Below are positions 15,431-24,870 of a DNA stretch of 37,742 nt, piece by piece. Under the pieces are notes generated by a model. It did no database searches and was not told the DNA's origin. It worked only from the letters and a program-made list of their open reading frames with translations. Position 1 is the stretch's first letter; each line of letters begins with the position of its first letter. The stretch is from Anaerolineae bacterium. Lineage in GTDB: Bacteria > Chloroflexota > Anaerolineae > JAKLPW01. Made by a program: the position numbers and the translations under genes. The DNA is taken from positions 1 through 37,742 of the forward strand of contig JAKLPW010000115.1 of NCBI GenBank assembly GCA_022013675.1. Direction: 5' to 3'.

Positions 15431-16222
15431 GTGGATAAACAGCGCGACGACAGTGGTGTGATAGGCGTGGGGGACAAGGTGGTACTCAGGGACGTGCGGA
15501 AGTCCTTTCGTGTGGATGGCCGCGTGACTGTGGCACTGGACGGGATCGACATGGTAGCGCGCGACAGGGAGTTTGTGACACTCATTGGTCCCAGCGGCTG
15601 TGGCAAGAGCACTCTGTTCAATATCATCTGTGGCCTGATGGAGCCAGAAGCGGGACAGGTGTGGCTGAATAGCCGCGTGGATGGCCGCCGTATTGGCACG
15701 GTCGGGTACATGCCGCAAAAGGACCTGCTACTCCCCTGGCGCAGCGTTCTCGACAACGTCATCCTGGGCCCCGAACTGGCGGGGGTGGATAGGCGGAAAG
15801 CCAGCCGTGAAGCGCGCGAACTTCTGCCACTTTTTGGGCTTGCGGGTTTTGAGGATAGTTATCCTGTCACCCTGTCGGGGGGAATGAAACAGCGGGCTGC
15901 TTTGCTCCGCACGGTGTCATGTCATCGAGATATCATGCTGCTGGATGAACCCTTTGGAGCCCTGGATGCTCTGACCCGTAGCACTCTCCAGGATTGGCTC
16001 CTGGGCATCTGGCAGCGCTTTCGGCAGACCGTCCTCTTCATCACGCATGACGTCGAGGAGGCGGTCTATCTCTCCGATCGCGTGTATGTCATGAGCGCGC
16101 GCCCCGCCCAGATGATAAAGGAACTGACAGTGCCTCTGGCGCGTCCGAGGTGTCGCGATATGGTGGCGACGGAATCCTTCCTGTCCTGCAAAGTGGAGCT
16201 GCTGGCAGCGCTGGGGACCTGA
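15431..16222 (+). CDS. thiZ: ABC transporter ATPase, thiamine-precursor importer (ThiZ-like)
   Basis: The ATPase subunit has Walker A GPSGCGKST, Q-loop MPQKDLLLPWRSV, signature LSGGMKQRAAL, Walker B IMLLDEPFGALDALT and His switch FITHDVEEAV. GTG at 15431 gives about 263 residues, the family length; the open frame begins at 15308, but that part lies in an intergenic repeat and has no homology-like content. It completes the importer with the permease and binding protein and is the last gene of the thiamine operon. Confidence 0.9.
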   Translation: MDKQRDDSGVIGVGDKVVLRDVRKSFRVDGRVTVALDGIDMVARDREFVTLIGPSGCGKSTLFNIICGLMEPEAGQVWLNSRVDGRRIGTVGYMPQKDLLLPWRSVLDNVILGPELAGVDRRKASREARELLPLFGLAGFEDSYPVTLSGGMKQRAALLRTVSCHRDIMLLDEPFGALDALTRSTLQDWLLGIWQRFRQTVLFITHDVEEAVYLSDRVYVMSARPAQMIKELTVPLARPRCRDMVATESFLSCKVELLAALGT

Positions 16223-16342
16223 TATCGCGCTCGCATGACAGAGTGGGGAAGGAGAACAAGGCAATGCTTGCCTGGAAGCATCTACTGGGTTTGGCTGAGA
16301 GGAAGGAACTGCCATTCAGCGGCCATCCCTCGAGCTGGGCCT

Positions 16343-16384
16343 CCCGATAAGTAGCGGCGCTACTTAGCGGCGGGCCATATCGGG
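16343..16384 (+). terminator. Nested hairpin after the thiamine operon
   Basis: An inner perfect hairpin AAGTAGC-GGC-GCTACTT (16349-16365) sits within outer arms CCCGATA (16343-16349) and TATCGGG (16378-16384). There is no T tract. It lies 120 bp after the ATPase stop and could end the operon. A 28-codon ORF at 16264-16350 just before it is not convincing. Confidence 0.4.
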
Positions 16385-16388
16385 TCTA

Positions 16389-16487
16389 AGGTGCAACGCA
16401 CCTGAGCATGGTCCGTACAGTTTGCTGATCGTCCTGCAACCCGCTCTGGATGCACAAATACTGTGCTTCTGTAGGTGCGTTGAACCT
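16389..16487. repeat. Two copies of the AGGTGC-N3-GCACCT palindromic repeat
   Basis: Copy 2 at 16389-16403 is the exact reverse complement of the copy at 5797-5811. Copy 3 at 16473-16487 (AGGTGCGTTGAACCT) has one changed base. No gene is seen in 16223-16661 apart from these repeats, the hairpin at 16343 and the promoter at 16515. Confidence 0.55.
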
Positions 16488-16514
16488 GGTACGAGGCCTC
16501 CCCTATGCCGCGGA

Positions 16515-16543
16515 TTGAGCTTCTGCAAAATCAGGGGTATAAT
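16515..16543 (+). promoter_or_regulatory. Promoter of the beta-CASP RNase gene
   Basis: TTGAGC (16515-16520), a 17-nt spacer and consensus TATAAT (16538-16543) precede a leader of about 110 nt. Confidence 0.72.
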
Positions 16544-16661
16544 ACGGGCACCGGAGTTCACCGGAGCAGACGGGTGGTCTGAGGATGGGGCAAGGATCCT
16601 TTCCTGTTGGCTGCCCTCGTTCGAGGTGCTCACACAAGCGCGTTCTCATGGAGGCACACAG

Positions 16662-18059
16662 TTGAAGATCAAGTTTCTCGGAGCAGCACAGACCGTCACC
16701 GGTTCCATGCACTACCTGCAGATCAATGGCTCCAACATCCTGCTGGATTGCGGGCTCTTCCAGGGCCGGCGGAAGGAGAGCTTCGAGCGGAACCGCAATC
16801 TTCCGTTCGATGCGTCCCAGGTGGATGCCATGATCCTTTCCCACGCCCATATTGACCACAGCGGAAACATCCCCTCGCTGGTAAGCAGTGGCTTCCGGGG
16901 CAATATCTACGCTACCTTTGCCACTAGGGATCTATGCAGTGCCATGCTTCGCGACTCGGCCTACATCCAGGAGGCGGATGTCAAGTACGTGAACAGGAGG
17001 AGGCTCAAGGAGGGACTACTGCCTGTCGAGCCCCTCTACACCAAGGCAGACGCCGTCGAGAGCTTGAAGTACTTCGTCGGGATGGGCTATGATCGTTGGT
17101 TCACGGTAACACCGGGCGTGCGTGCTATCTTCTACGACGCGGGCCATATCCTGGGTTCGGCGATCACGGTTCTCGATATCACGGAAAACGGGCGCAGCTT
17201 CCGGCTGGCTTTCACCGGTGACCTTGGGCGCATTGATATGCCTATCCTCAAGGACCCCACCTTGATTCACGACGTAGACTATCTCATCACTGAGAGTACC
17301 TACGGTAACCGGGAGCACGAGACTCCCTACGAAGCGGAGGAGGCCCTCCAGCGCGTGGTCACTCAGTCCTACGAGCGTAGAGGCAAAGTCATCATTCCAG
17401 CCTTCGCCGTCGGTCGCACCCAGGAGATCGTCTATGCTCTGCATAGGTTGACGCTCGCTGGTAAGATTCCCGGGGCGAGCATTTTCGTGGACTCCCCTCT
17501 GGCGGTAAACGTCACGGAGATATTCCGCCTGCATCCCGAGTGCTATGATGAGGAAACCCACCAGTTCATGCTAGACCATCCGGACCCGTTTGGGTTCGCG
17601 CGCCTGCGATATGTGCGTCAGGTAGAGGAGTCCAAGAAGCTGAACTTTCTGAAAGAGCCCGCTGTGATCATCAGTGCATCGGGGATGTGCGAAGCTGGGC
17701 GCATTCTGCATCACTTGAAGAACAATATTGAGGACGCCCGAAACACCGTGCTGATAGTTGGCTTTCAGGCTGAGCACACCCTTGGCCGCCGCATCGTGGA
17801 TCGCAACCCGGAAGTCCGTATCTTTGGGGAGGAATACAAACTTTGCGCAAAGGTGGAGATCATCAATGGGTACAGCGCCCACGCTGACCGCTCCGAATTA
17901 CTGAGTTGGATCAAGTCTGCGTGCGAGGGTGGGCGGCTGCAAAAGGTCTTCGTGGTGCATGGCGATCCCCCCAAGTCCCGGGCTTTAGCCGAGGGCATCA
18001 GGGAACTCGGGGTACCCTACGTTCTAGTTCCTGCCCGACAGCAAGAGGTTGAGTTCTAG
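16662..18059 (+). CDS. Beta-CASP metallo-beta-lactamase ribonuclease (YsnF/CPSF73-like)
   Basis: The start is TTG 16662, 7 nt after GGAGG (16650-16654); upstream codons of the same frame run through promoter and repeats. The 465-residue product begins MKIKFLGAAQTVTGSMHYL. Metallo-beta-lactamase motif HAHIDH (61-66), GHILGSA, TGDLGR, the beta-CASP motifs ITESTYG, IPAFAVGRTQE and SGMCEAGRI, and the last motif GYSAHADRSEL are all present. Proteins of this kind are RNA endonucleases related to CPSF73 and RNase J, but lack the RNase J C-terminal domain. The role in this organism is likely RNA processing; the precise substrate is unknown. Confidence 0.9.
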   Translation: MKIKFLGAAQTVTGSMHYLQINGSNILLDCGLFQGRRKESFERNRNLPFDASQVDAMILSHAHIDHSGNIPSLVSSGFRGNIYATFATRDLCSAMLRDSAYIQEADVKYVNRRRLKEGLLPVEPLYTKADAVESLKYFVGMGYDRWFTVTPGVRAIFYDAGHILGSAITVLDITENGRSFRLAFTGDLGRIDMPILKDPTLIHDVDYLITESTYGNREHETPYEAEEALQRVVTQSYERRGKVIIPAFAVGRTQEIVYALHRLTLAGKIPGASIFVDSPLAVNVTEIFRLHPECYDEETHQFMLDHPDPFGFARLRYVRQVEESKKLNFLKEPAVIISASGMCEAGRILHHLKNNIEDARNTVLIVGFQAEHTLGRRIVDRNPEVRIFGEEYKLCAKVEIINGYSAHADRSELLSWIKSACEGGRLQKVFVVHGDPPKSRALAEGIRELGVPYVLVPARQQEVEF

Positions 18060-18100
18060 AAGGTGGCGAACCGTTTTTCAACACCTTCCGCGAGGCAACT

Positions 18101-18128
18101 TTCGGATTCAACCGGTTTATGGTATAAT
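18101..18128 (+). promoter_or_regulatory. Promoter of ftsH
   Basis: Perfect TATAAT (18123-18128) with a weak -35 (TTCGGA, 18101-18106, 16-nt spacer). The leader to the GTG start is about 60 nt. Confidence 0.55.
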
Positions 18129-18194
18129 CTCATAGTAGATGATATGAATAGCTATGAGCGATGTGGCTGCGGCCATGTCGCCTGGGAGGTTTGA

Positions 18195-20021
18195 GTGAGA
18201 CCGAGATGGAATAGAAATGCGTTCGTATATCTGTTGATACTCGTCGCAGTGGTTGCGTTGTTCTATCGTTTCGCCGCACCTTCGCCCGAGCCCACGGAGA
18301 TTCCGTTGAGTGAGGTGGCTGCTCTGGTAAAGGCCGGCAAGGTAGAGAAGATCTCTGTTGAGGGAGACATACTTACCTTGACGGTCCGGGAGGGGAATGG
18401 CCTGACCGAGAAGACCTCGCGAAAGGAGTCGGATGCGGGGTTGACGGAGGCGCTGTTGAATCTGGGTGTGACTCAGGAGCAGTTGAGCGGCATCAAGGAA
18501 ATCGTCTACGAACCGCCTAGCCGTACGGGGGACTGGGTTTCCTTGCTGCTTTCGTATCTTCCGCTGGTTGGGTTTGGACTGCTGCTCATGTTTATGTTGC
18601 GACAAGCCCAGAGCGGCAACAATCAGGCACTCTCCTTCGGTAAGAGCCGGCACCGCCTGGTGACCGGCGACAAGCCCAACGTGACTTTCGAGGACGTGGC
18701 CGGGGTAGATGAAGCCAAGGAGGAATTGAGCGAAATCGTCGACTTTCTGCGCGAACCGGAGAAGTTCACCACACTGGGGGCCCGCATTCCCAAAGGAGTG
18801 TTGCTGGTCGGTGCACCGGGGACGGGCAAGACCTTGATGGCGCGGGCGGTAGCGGGAGAGGCTGGCGCGCCCTTCTTCAATATCAGCGGATCAGAATTTG
18901 TGGAGATGTTCGTCGGAGTAGGCGCGAGCCGGGTACGAGACCTCTTCGAGCAGGCCAAGCAGAAGAGCCCGTGCATCGTCTTCGTGGATGAGATTGACGC
19001 TGTGGGACGCCATCGTGGCTCGGGGTTGGGAGGCAGCCACGATGAACGGGAGCAGACCCTCAATCAGATCCTGGTTGAGATGGATGGCTTCGATACGGAC
19101 ACTAAAGTAATCGTCATTGCGGCCACCAATCGGCCGGACATTCTCGACCCAGCTCTCCTGCGGCCGGGACGCTTCGATCGTCGTGTGGTTATGGACCGCC
19201 CAGATATGAACGGACGTAAGGCGATTCTGGAAGTACATGCGCGCGGCAAGCCGCTGGCAGATGATGTGGATTTGCTGACTGTGGCGAAGACGACGCCTGG
19301 TTTCACGGGAGCGGATATTGAGAACCTGCTCAACGAAGCTGCCCTGCTGGCTGCCAGGCGGGACAAGAAGGCCATTGGGATGGAAGAACTGCAAGAGGCG
19401 GTCGAGAGGGTCGTCGCAGGGCCGGAGCGAAGAAGTCGCCTCATCAGAGACGAGGAGAAGGAGATCATTGCCTATCACGAGGCTGGACATGCCTTGGTAA
19501 TGCATGAGCTCCCCAAGTGTGATCCGGTCCATAAGGTGTCGATTATTGCCAGAGGGATGGCTTTGGGTTATACCATCCATCTGCCTGAGGATGACCGCTA
19601 TCTCGTCAGTCGGACCAAGTTTGAGGATGATATCGCTGCAACTCTGGGTGGGCGTGCTGCCGAGGAGATCGTTTTCGACGATGTCACTACAGGCGCTAAT
19701 CAGGATATGCAGGAAGTAACAAAGTTGGCTCGCGCTATGGTAATGCAATACGGCATGAGCAAGGATCTGGGACCGCGTACTTTTGGGCGGAAAGAAGAGC
19801 TGATTTTCCTGGGGAGAGAGATCTCTGAGCAGCGGGATTACAGTGAGATGGTCGCGCAGAAGATTGATGAGGAGATCAAGGACATCATCACGCGGAACTA
19901 CGAGCGCGCTAAGAGCATATTGACAGGACAGCGGCAGAAGCTGGAGGAGATCGCCAAGAAGCTGGTCGAGCAGGAAACCCTCGATGGGCCTGAGTTCGAG
20001 GCCATGTTTGCTCAGTCTTAG
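18195..20021 (+). CDS. ftsH: ATP-dependent zinc metalloprotease FtsH
   Basis: This 608-residue membrane-anchored AAA+ protease degrades misfolded and short-lived proteins. GTG 18195 is 5 nt after GGAGG. Order: membrane segment (10-26), extracytoplasmic domain, second membrane segment (about 115-137), AAA+ domain with Walker A GAPGTGKT (206-213), Walker B VFVDEID (262-268) and SRH (312-331), then M41 protease domain with HEAGH (428-432) and third zinc ligand D504 (TTGANQD). The short C-terminal tail is normal. All key residues are kept. Confidence 0.97.
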   Translation: MRPRWNRNAFVYLLILVAVVALFYRFAAPSPEPTEIPLSEVAALVKAGKVEKISVEGDILTLTVREGNGLTEKTSRKESDAGLTEALLNLGVTQEQLSGIKEIVYEPPSRTGDWVSLLLSYLPLVGFGLLLMFMLRQAQSGNNQALSFGKSRHRLVTGDKPNVTFEDVAGVDEAKEELSEIVDFLREPEKFTTLGARIPKGVLLVGAPGTGKTLMARAVAGEAGAPFFNISGSEFVEMFVGVGASRVRDLFEQAKQKSPCIVFVDEIDAVGRHRGSGLGGSHDEREQTLNQILVEMDGFDTDTKVIVIAATNRPDILDPALLRPGRFDRRVVMDRPDMNGRKAILEVHARGKPLADDVDLLTVAKTTPGFTGADIENLLNEAALLAARRDKKAIGMEELQEAVERVVAGPERRSRLIRDEEKEIIAYHEAGHALVMHELPKCDPVHKVSIIARGMALGYTIHLPEDDRYLVSRTKFEDDIAATLGGRAAEEIVFDDVTTGANQDMQEVTKLARAMVMQYGMSKDLGPRTFGRKEELIFLGREISEQRDYSEMVAQKIDEEIKDIITRNYERAKSILTGQRQKLEEIAKKLVEQETLDGPEFEAMFAQS

Positions 20022-20060
20022 GGTGGGTGGTGTTGGAAAAGAGACTTCGGTGGAACCCAA

Positions 20061-21161
20061 ATGCAAACTGAAGAACTGTACATAAAACATAGTCGGGTCC
20101 GAGCGTTGCTTCGGCGTGAAGGGCTGGACGCTCTACTGCTTCGCCGTGTGAGCAGCTTCGCCTGGTTCACGGGCGGTGCGGCGGGCTACGTTACTACTAA
20201 CTGCGAGATTGGCCCATCCTCAATCCTGATTACCCCTGACGCCAAGTACGTTATCACCGACACTATAGAAGCGCCTCGACTACGGGAGGAGGAGAAGCTG
20301 GAGGAGAAGGGCTTCATTCTGCGCATCGCCCCCTGGTACGAGTCCCAGGACGTCGTAGCGCAGCTCACCTCTGGCCTCCGGGTTGGCTGTGATGGTCCAT
20401 ACCCGGGTATGGTGGATCTGTCCGCTTCTGTCAGTTCGCTCCGTCGAAGCCTGCTACGTCAGGAGGTTGTGAGATTTGGAGTCCTTGGGCGGGCCTGCGG
20501 CAGTGCGTTGGAAAAGGCCGCGCGTTCTGTCACTCCGGGTCTCACGGAGTATGAGATCTCCAGCCTGGTAGCACAAGAGGCCTGGGCACGTGGCATCACG
20601 CCTATCTTGATCCTCGTGGCTGTCGACCAACGGGTCTTCGATTTCCGGCACCCGCTTCCCACAGACATGCCTCTGCAACGATACGCTATGCTGGTACTGT
20701 GCGGGAGGAATTGGGGCCTGATCGCATCCTGCACCCGGCTGGTGCACTTCGGCCCTCTGCCCGCTGATCTGAAGCGCAAGCAGGAGTCCGTGGCCCGTGT
20801 AGATGCGACCTTGATCGCGGGCACTCGTCCGGGGGTGCGAGTGGCGGACATTTTCGGGGCTGCCGTGCAGACCTACGCCGCTGAAGGATACCCGGAGGAG
20901 TGGACTCTGCATCATCAGGGGGGCTGTGCAGGGTACGAGGGACGTGAGTGTAAGGCCACTCTGGAGTGTGCCGAGGTCGTGCATCAGGGAGAAGCTTTCG
21001 CCTGGAACCCCTCTATTACGGGGACCAAGTCCGAGGACACCATTATTGTGGGCTCAGATGAGAACGAGATTATCACTGCCACGGGTGCCTGGCCGACCAT
21101 AGCTGTAGAAATAAACGGCCGGACCATCCTCCGTCCGGCCGTCCTGGAATTGCCTCTGTAG
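20061..21161 (+). CDS. M24-fold (creatinase/aminopeptidase P-like) protein with degenerate metal site
   Basis: This 366-residue protein has an N-terminal creatinase-like domain (about 1-130) and a C-terminal pita-bread M24 domain. Active M24 peptidases bind two metals with Asp, Asp, His, Glu, Glu. Here the first block reads VLCGRNWGLIASCTR, where DxG and SDxTR would be expected, so both Asp seem replaced; the His block HHQGGCAGYEGRE is present; the first Glu region reads FAWNPSITG without the EP Glu; the last Glu region (TKSEDTIIV) is kept. It is therefore probably not a normal dinuclear aminopeptidase and may be a different enzyme or a pseudoenzyme. It follows ftsH by 39 bp. Confidence 0.83.
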   Translation: MQTEELYIKHSRVRALLRREGLDALLLRRVSSFAWFTGGAAGYVTTNCEIGPSSILITPDAKYVITDTIEAPRLREEEKLEEKGFILRIAPWYESQDVVAQLTSGLRVGCDGPYPGMVDLSASVSSLRRSLLRQEVVRFGVLGRACGSALEKAARSVTPGLTEYEISSLVAQEAWARGITPILILVAVDQRVFDFRHPLPTDMPLQRYAMLVLCGRNWGLIASCTRLVHFGPLPADLKRKQESVARVDATLIAGTRPGVRVADIFGAAVQTYAAEGYPEEWTLHHQGGCAGYEGRECKATLECAEVVHQGEAFAWNPSITGTKSEDTIIVGSDENEIITATGAWPTIAVEINGRTILRPAVLELPL

Positions 21162-21234
21162 TAGGGGCGAGGCAAGCCTTGCTCAGGTACTGCCTCGCCC
21201 AAGGCTTGCGTAGGGCTTGCCTCGCTCCTGCTAC
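21158..21234. terminator. GTAGGGGC-type inverted repeat between convergent genes
   Basis: The left arm 21158-21179 (starting GTAGTAGGGGCGAGGCAAGC) and right arm 21213-21234 (ending in GCTCCTGCTAC) are largely complementary, with an internal smaller repeat of the same CGAGGCAAGCC unit. The TAG stop of the M24 gene and the TAG stop of pheT (opposite strand) both lie in the arms, so it likely serves as a bidirectional terminator. The related element at 37363-37467 suggests it is a mobile repeat. Confidence 0.65.
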
Positions 21235-23699
21235 GCGCGCAGGTCCGCGCCGATCTGTTTCTTGAGTTTCTTCAGAATGCGGCTTTGCAGTTTGGCTACT
21301 TGTTTGTCCGTGAGGGTCCCTTCTAGCGACTGATAGGTGAGGGAGTAGGCCAAGCTCTTCTTACCCTCGGGGACTTGCTCGCCTTTGTATACGTCGAAGA
21401 GCAGGATGTCCACCAGGAGCTTGCCCCCGGCCGAGCGTATGGCCTCCTCGGCCTTCGCGCCCGGGATACCTTCATCCACAACGAGGGCCAGGTCCTGCCG
21501 GACAGCGGGGTAGCGCGAGATTGGCTTCATGAATTCGACCTCGTGAGCCGCCTCAGTTAAGGCTTCCATGTCCAGTTCCAACAAACAGACTGGGCTGGCT
21601 GGAAGGTCGAAGGCGTCGCGCACGGTGGGATGAAGTTCCCCCAGTAGCCCTAGTTCCACATCGCCGGCAAGCAATCGTGCCACCCGGCCGGGATGAAAAG
21701 TAGGATGCTGCGTCGGCTCGAAGGATGCATCTTCCACGTTCAACCGCTCCAGCAACGTTTCAACAACTCCCTTCAGATCGAAGAAGCCTATAAGATCCGC
21801 ATCTCCCCCCAACCAGGAGCTTTCGGCGCGTGGTCCGGTCATCGAGATACACAGACGTCTTGGCTCTTCGGGGAGATTTTCCCCTGATACTGGCAGATAG
21901 ACTCGTCCAATCTCGAACAGCGCCACGCGGTACGCGAAACGCAGATTGGCCCAGACCGTTTCCAGCATCATGTTCATCAGCGTCTGCCGCATGTATTCTC
22001 GTTCGTTGGTCAGGGGATTGGCTATGCGGATGTAGGCATTCGTATCCGGGGGTTCAGCGCCCGGTGAGAGCTTAGCTATGCTCTCGAGGTTGGTGAGCGG
22101 GTAGTTGATGATCTCGTTGAGCCCACATCCCGCGAGAACGTCACGTACCCGTTCTTCTATCTCCAATTCCCAGTTGACTCGCTGTGGGGGCAGCTCGTCT
22201 TCCATTAGCGTCACCGGGATGCGACCGTAGCCATACATTCGCGCTACTTCTTCTACAAGATCGGCGGGCACGCTGACATCCAGGCGGTGACTGGGAATAG
22301 TCACCGAGAGCGGTCCGTCCTGTTCCATGGATTGATCACACTCGAATCCCAATCGTTTCAGCAGATCTATGATCTCTTCCGTACTCAGGCGGATACCAGC
22401 CAGTCGTTCCACCTCTGTGGGTTTGAATTGGAGGGTACGCAAAGGTGCATACCCGGGATAGACGTCCTCGAACCCCTGGGCTACTTCGCCTCCGGCCAGG
22501 GTTCGCATCAGCTCGCAGGCGCGGCCCAGCGCGACTGTCGTCAGCTCCGGATCGATTCCTCTGCCGAAGCGTACGGCAGCCTCGCTGGAGAGCTTCAAGG
22601 TCTGGGATGTTTTGCGGATGCTGATGTTGTCAAAGTTGGCAGACTCCAGTAGAATGTCCCGCGTGTCGTCAGCGACTTCACTCTCCAGGCCTCCCATGAC
22701 CCCGGCGATGGCCACCGGGCCGCCGCCATCAGTAATGAGCAGCATCTCCTCGGTGAGATCACGCTCCACGCCGTCCAGAGTGGGCATCTTCTCTCCTGGC
22801 AAGGCTCGGCGCACGATGATGGCTGGTGGTCCTCCCCCTGGCTTGGGACGAAGTTTGTGATAGTCGAAGGCATGGAGCGGTTGCCCCAATTCGAGCATGA
22901 CGTAGTTGGTGATATCCACGATGACGTTGATCGGCCTGACGCCTGATCTGACCAGGCGCTGCTGCATCCAGAAGGGGGACTCTCCGATGGAGACTCCCTT
23001 GATCAAGGCCGCCGAATATCTCTTGCAGAGCTGCGGATCAGCGATCTCCACCAGTACCTGGCCGGCGATCTTCTCTCCCTCGGCAAGAACCTGAGTAGGG
23101 GGTTCGTGATAATCCACTCCAAGCAGAGCCGCCACTTCGCGACCCACACCCGCCATGTTGGTGCAATACGCCATGTCATTGGTCAGGTCTAGCTCCAACA
23201 CTACGTCGCCCAGGTAGTCGCGCAGAGGCACGCCCACGGGGGCGTCCGCCGGCAATATCATGATGCCCTCGTGCTCACCGGAGATACCCAACTCCTTCTC
23301 CGAGCAGACCATCCCCGTGGACGCCACCCCCCGGATATTGCTTGGGCGCAGCTTGACGTACTGGCGTTCAGTGGCATAGCCATCAATTAGCATGGCTCCC
23401 TCAGTGGCGAAAGCGACCTTCACCCCGCTGTCGCCCGGTTTCAGATTCGGTGCTCCGGTCACGACGGCGAGGGGTTCATCTGCCCCGTAGTCTATCACCG
23501 CCACGGTCAGGCGGTCGGCGTTAGGATGGGGACGGATCTCTTTCACCTCCCCAACGAGGATCTTGTCTCGATCCCACCTTGCGCCGATGTCCTCAATACC
23601 AACAACTTCCAGGCCAGCCAGGGTGATGCGCTCGTACATCTCTTCCCGGGGCCCCTCGATGTCCACATATTCTTGTAACCATTTCAATGGCACTTGCAT
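21231..23699 (-). CDS. pheT: Phenylalanyl-tRNA synthetase beta subunit
   Basis: This is the 822-residue beta chain of the (alpha-beta)2 enzyme that charges tRNA-Phe. It has an N-terminal segment MQVPLKWLQEYVDI, an EMAP/tRNA-binding domain (about 40-160), B3/4 editing domain, B5 domain and a C-terminal anticodon-binding FDX-ACB domain (about 730-822, SRYPAVRQDLALVVDE). AAGGAG lies 7 nt before the ATG. The length is normal. It sits 38 bp behind pheS and is the last gene of the T-box operon. Confidence 0.97.
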   Translation of the reverse strand: MQVPLKWLQEYVDIEGPREEMYERITLAGLEVVGIEDIGARWDRDKILVGEVKEIRPHPNADRLTVAVIDYGADEPLAVVTGAPNLKPGDSGVKVAFATEGAMLIDGYATERQYVKLRPSNIRGVASTGMVCSEKELGISGEHEGIMILPADAPVGVPLRDYLGDVVLELDLTNDMAYCTNMAGVGREVAALLGVDYHEPPTQVLAEGEKIAGQVLVEIADPQLCKRYSAALIKGVSIGESPFWMQQRLVRSGVRPINVIVDITNYVMLELGQPLHAFDYHKLRPKPGGGPPAIIVRRALPGEKMPTLDGVERDLTEEMLLITDGGGPVAIAGVMGGLESEVADDTRDILLESANFDNISIRKTSQTLKLSSEAAVRFGRGIDPELTTVALGRACELMRTLAGGEVAQGFEDVYPGYAPLRTLQFKPTEVERLAGIRLSTEEIIDLLKRLGFECDQSMEQDGPLSVTIPSHRLDVSVPADLVEEVARMYGYGRIPVTLMEDELPPQRVNWELEIEERVRDVLAGCGLNEIINYPLTNLESIAKLSPGAEPPDTNAYIRIANPLTNEREYMRQTLMNMMLETVWANLRFAYRVALFEIGRVYLPVSGENLPEEPRRLCISMTGPRAESSWLGGDADLIGFFDLKGVVETLLERLNVEDASFEPTQHPTFHPGRVARLLAGDVELGLLGELHPTVRDAFDLPASPVCLLELDMEALTEAAHEVEFMKPISRYPAVRQDLALVVDEGIPGAKAEEAIRSAGGKLLVDILLFDVYKGEQVPEGKKSLAYSLTYQSLEGTLTDKQVAKLQSRILKKLKKQIGADLRA

Positions 23700-23737
23700 G
23701 AGAACACTCCTTCACTATACGGATTAGCAGCTTTCGT

Positions 23738-24766
23738 TTAGCTGAATTGATTCAAGAAACGCAGGTCGTTGCTGTAGAAGTAGCGTATGTCGTCTATGCG
23801 ATGCTTCAGCATGGCGATGCGTTCCAGCCCCATGCCGAAGGCGAAGCCACTGAAAACTTCTGGGTCATATCCCCCGTTGGCCAGCACTTTGGGATGTACC
23901 ATGCCGGAGCCCAGGATCTCCACCCAACCGGTGTACTTACAGATCCGGCAGCCCTTGCCGCCGCAGATGATACAGTCCATGTCGGCCTCCGCGCTGGGTT
24001 CGGTGAAGGGGAAGTAGTTTGCGCGAAAGCGAAGCTCGCGCTCAGGTCCAAACATGCGCCGGGCGAAGTTCACCAATGTCCCCTTGAGATCAGCCAGGGT
24101 GATGTGCCTTCCTATGGCAAGTCCTTCGATGTTGTAGAACATGAACTCAGCGCGAGCCGTCACCTGTTCGAAGCGGTAGGCTCTTCCTGGAAGAATCACT
24201 CTGATGGGCTCTGGACAGAACCGACGCATGGTATGAATCTGCCCAGGTGAGGTGTGAGTTCGCAGCACTACCCCTTCTCGGGTAGTGTGAAAAGTGCTCC
24301 ACATATCACGGGCCGGGTGGTGCGGCGGGATGTTCAGGAGTTGGAAGTTGTAGAGATCACTCTCTACCTCCCTGCTGCGTACTACCTGGAAGCCCATTTG
24401 TGCGAAGATGCCATAGATCTCGCGCAGGGTGCGAGTAGTCAGGTGCAGCCGGCCCTGGGTCGCCGGGTGTCCCGGAAGAGTGACATCCAGAGCCTCCTGG
24501 GAGATGGTACGGGCCAGATCGTCTGCCTTCAGGACTTCTTGTCGAGAAGCATAGGCCTCTTCTAGCAGCTTCTTGAGCACATTAGCTGCCTGGCCTGCCT
24601 GGGGGCGTTCATCCTTGGGAAGCTGGCCGATACTGCGCAGGGTCAGGGAGAGTTGTCCCTTTTTACCCAGGTAGGCAACACGCCACTGTTCCAGGTCTGT
24701 CAGTGTGCTTGTGGCCTTCAATTTGGCCAGGGCTTGCTCTCTCAATGCACTGAATTGTTCTGACAT
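23738..24766 (-). CDS. pheS: Phenylalanyl-tRNA synthetase alpha subunit
   Basis: This is the catalytic alpha chain (class II fold). The frame extends to 24787, but AAGGAG lies 7 nt before the ATG at 24766 (MSEQFSALREQAL), so that start is used (342 residues). Class II motifs are present: motif 2 FCPEPIRVILPGRAYRFE and motif 3 GFAFGMGLERIAMLKHRIDD. It also has the cysteine cluster CIICGGKGCRICKYTGW found in many bacterial PheS proteins. The Phe T-box upstream of the preceding DUF711 gene controls the whole unit. Confidence 0.97.
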   Translation of the reverse strand: MSEQFSALREQALAKLKATSTLTDLEQWRVAYLGKKGQLSLTLRSIGQLPKDERPQAGQAANVLKKLLEEAYASRQEVLKADDLARTISQEALDVTLPGHPATQGRLHLTTRTLREIYGIFAQMGFQVVRSREVESDLYNFQLLNIPPHHPARDMWSTFHTTREGVVLRTHTSPGQIHTMRRFCPEPIRVILPGRAYRFEQVTARAEFMFYNIEGLAIGRHITLADLKGTLVNFARRMFGPERELRFRANYFPFTEPSAEADMDCIICGGKGCRICKYTGWVEILGSGMVHPKVLANGGYDPEVFSGFAFGMGLERIAMLKHRIDDIRYFYSNDLRFLNQFS

Positions 24767-24870
24767 AGCGATCTCCTTCTTCAACATCTCGTGCGGGCCT
24801 CGGGGTAGTGGGGCTGTGCCTGATTCTTGGCCCGGTTTTCATCATTAATCCGGTAAGATCCCTCTGCGAG

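Noticed and set aside
16264-16350. 28-codon ORF with AAGGAG upstream
   Set aside because: Short, no recognisable similarity, and its end enters a hairpin; not better than chance.
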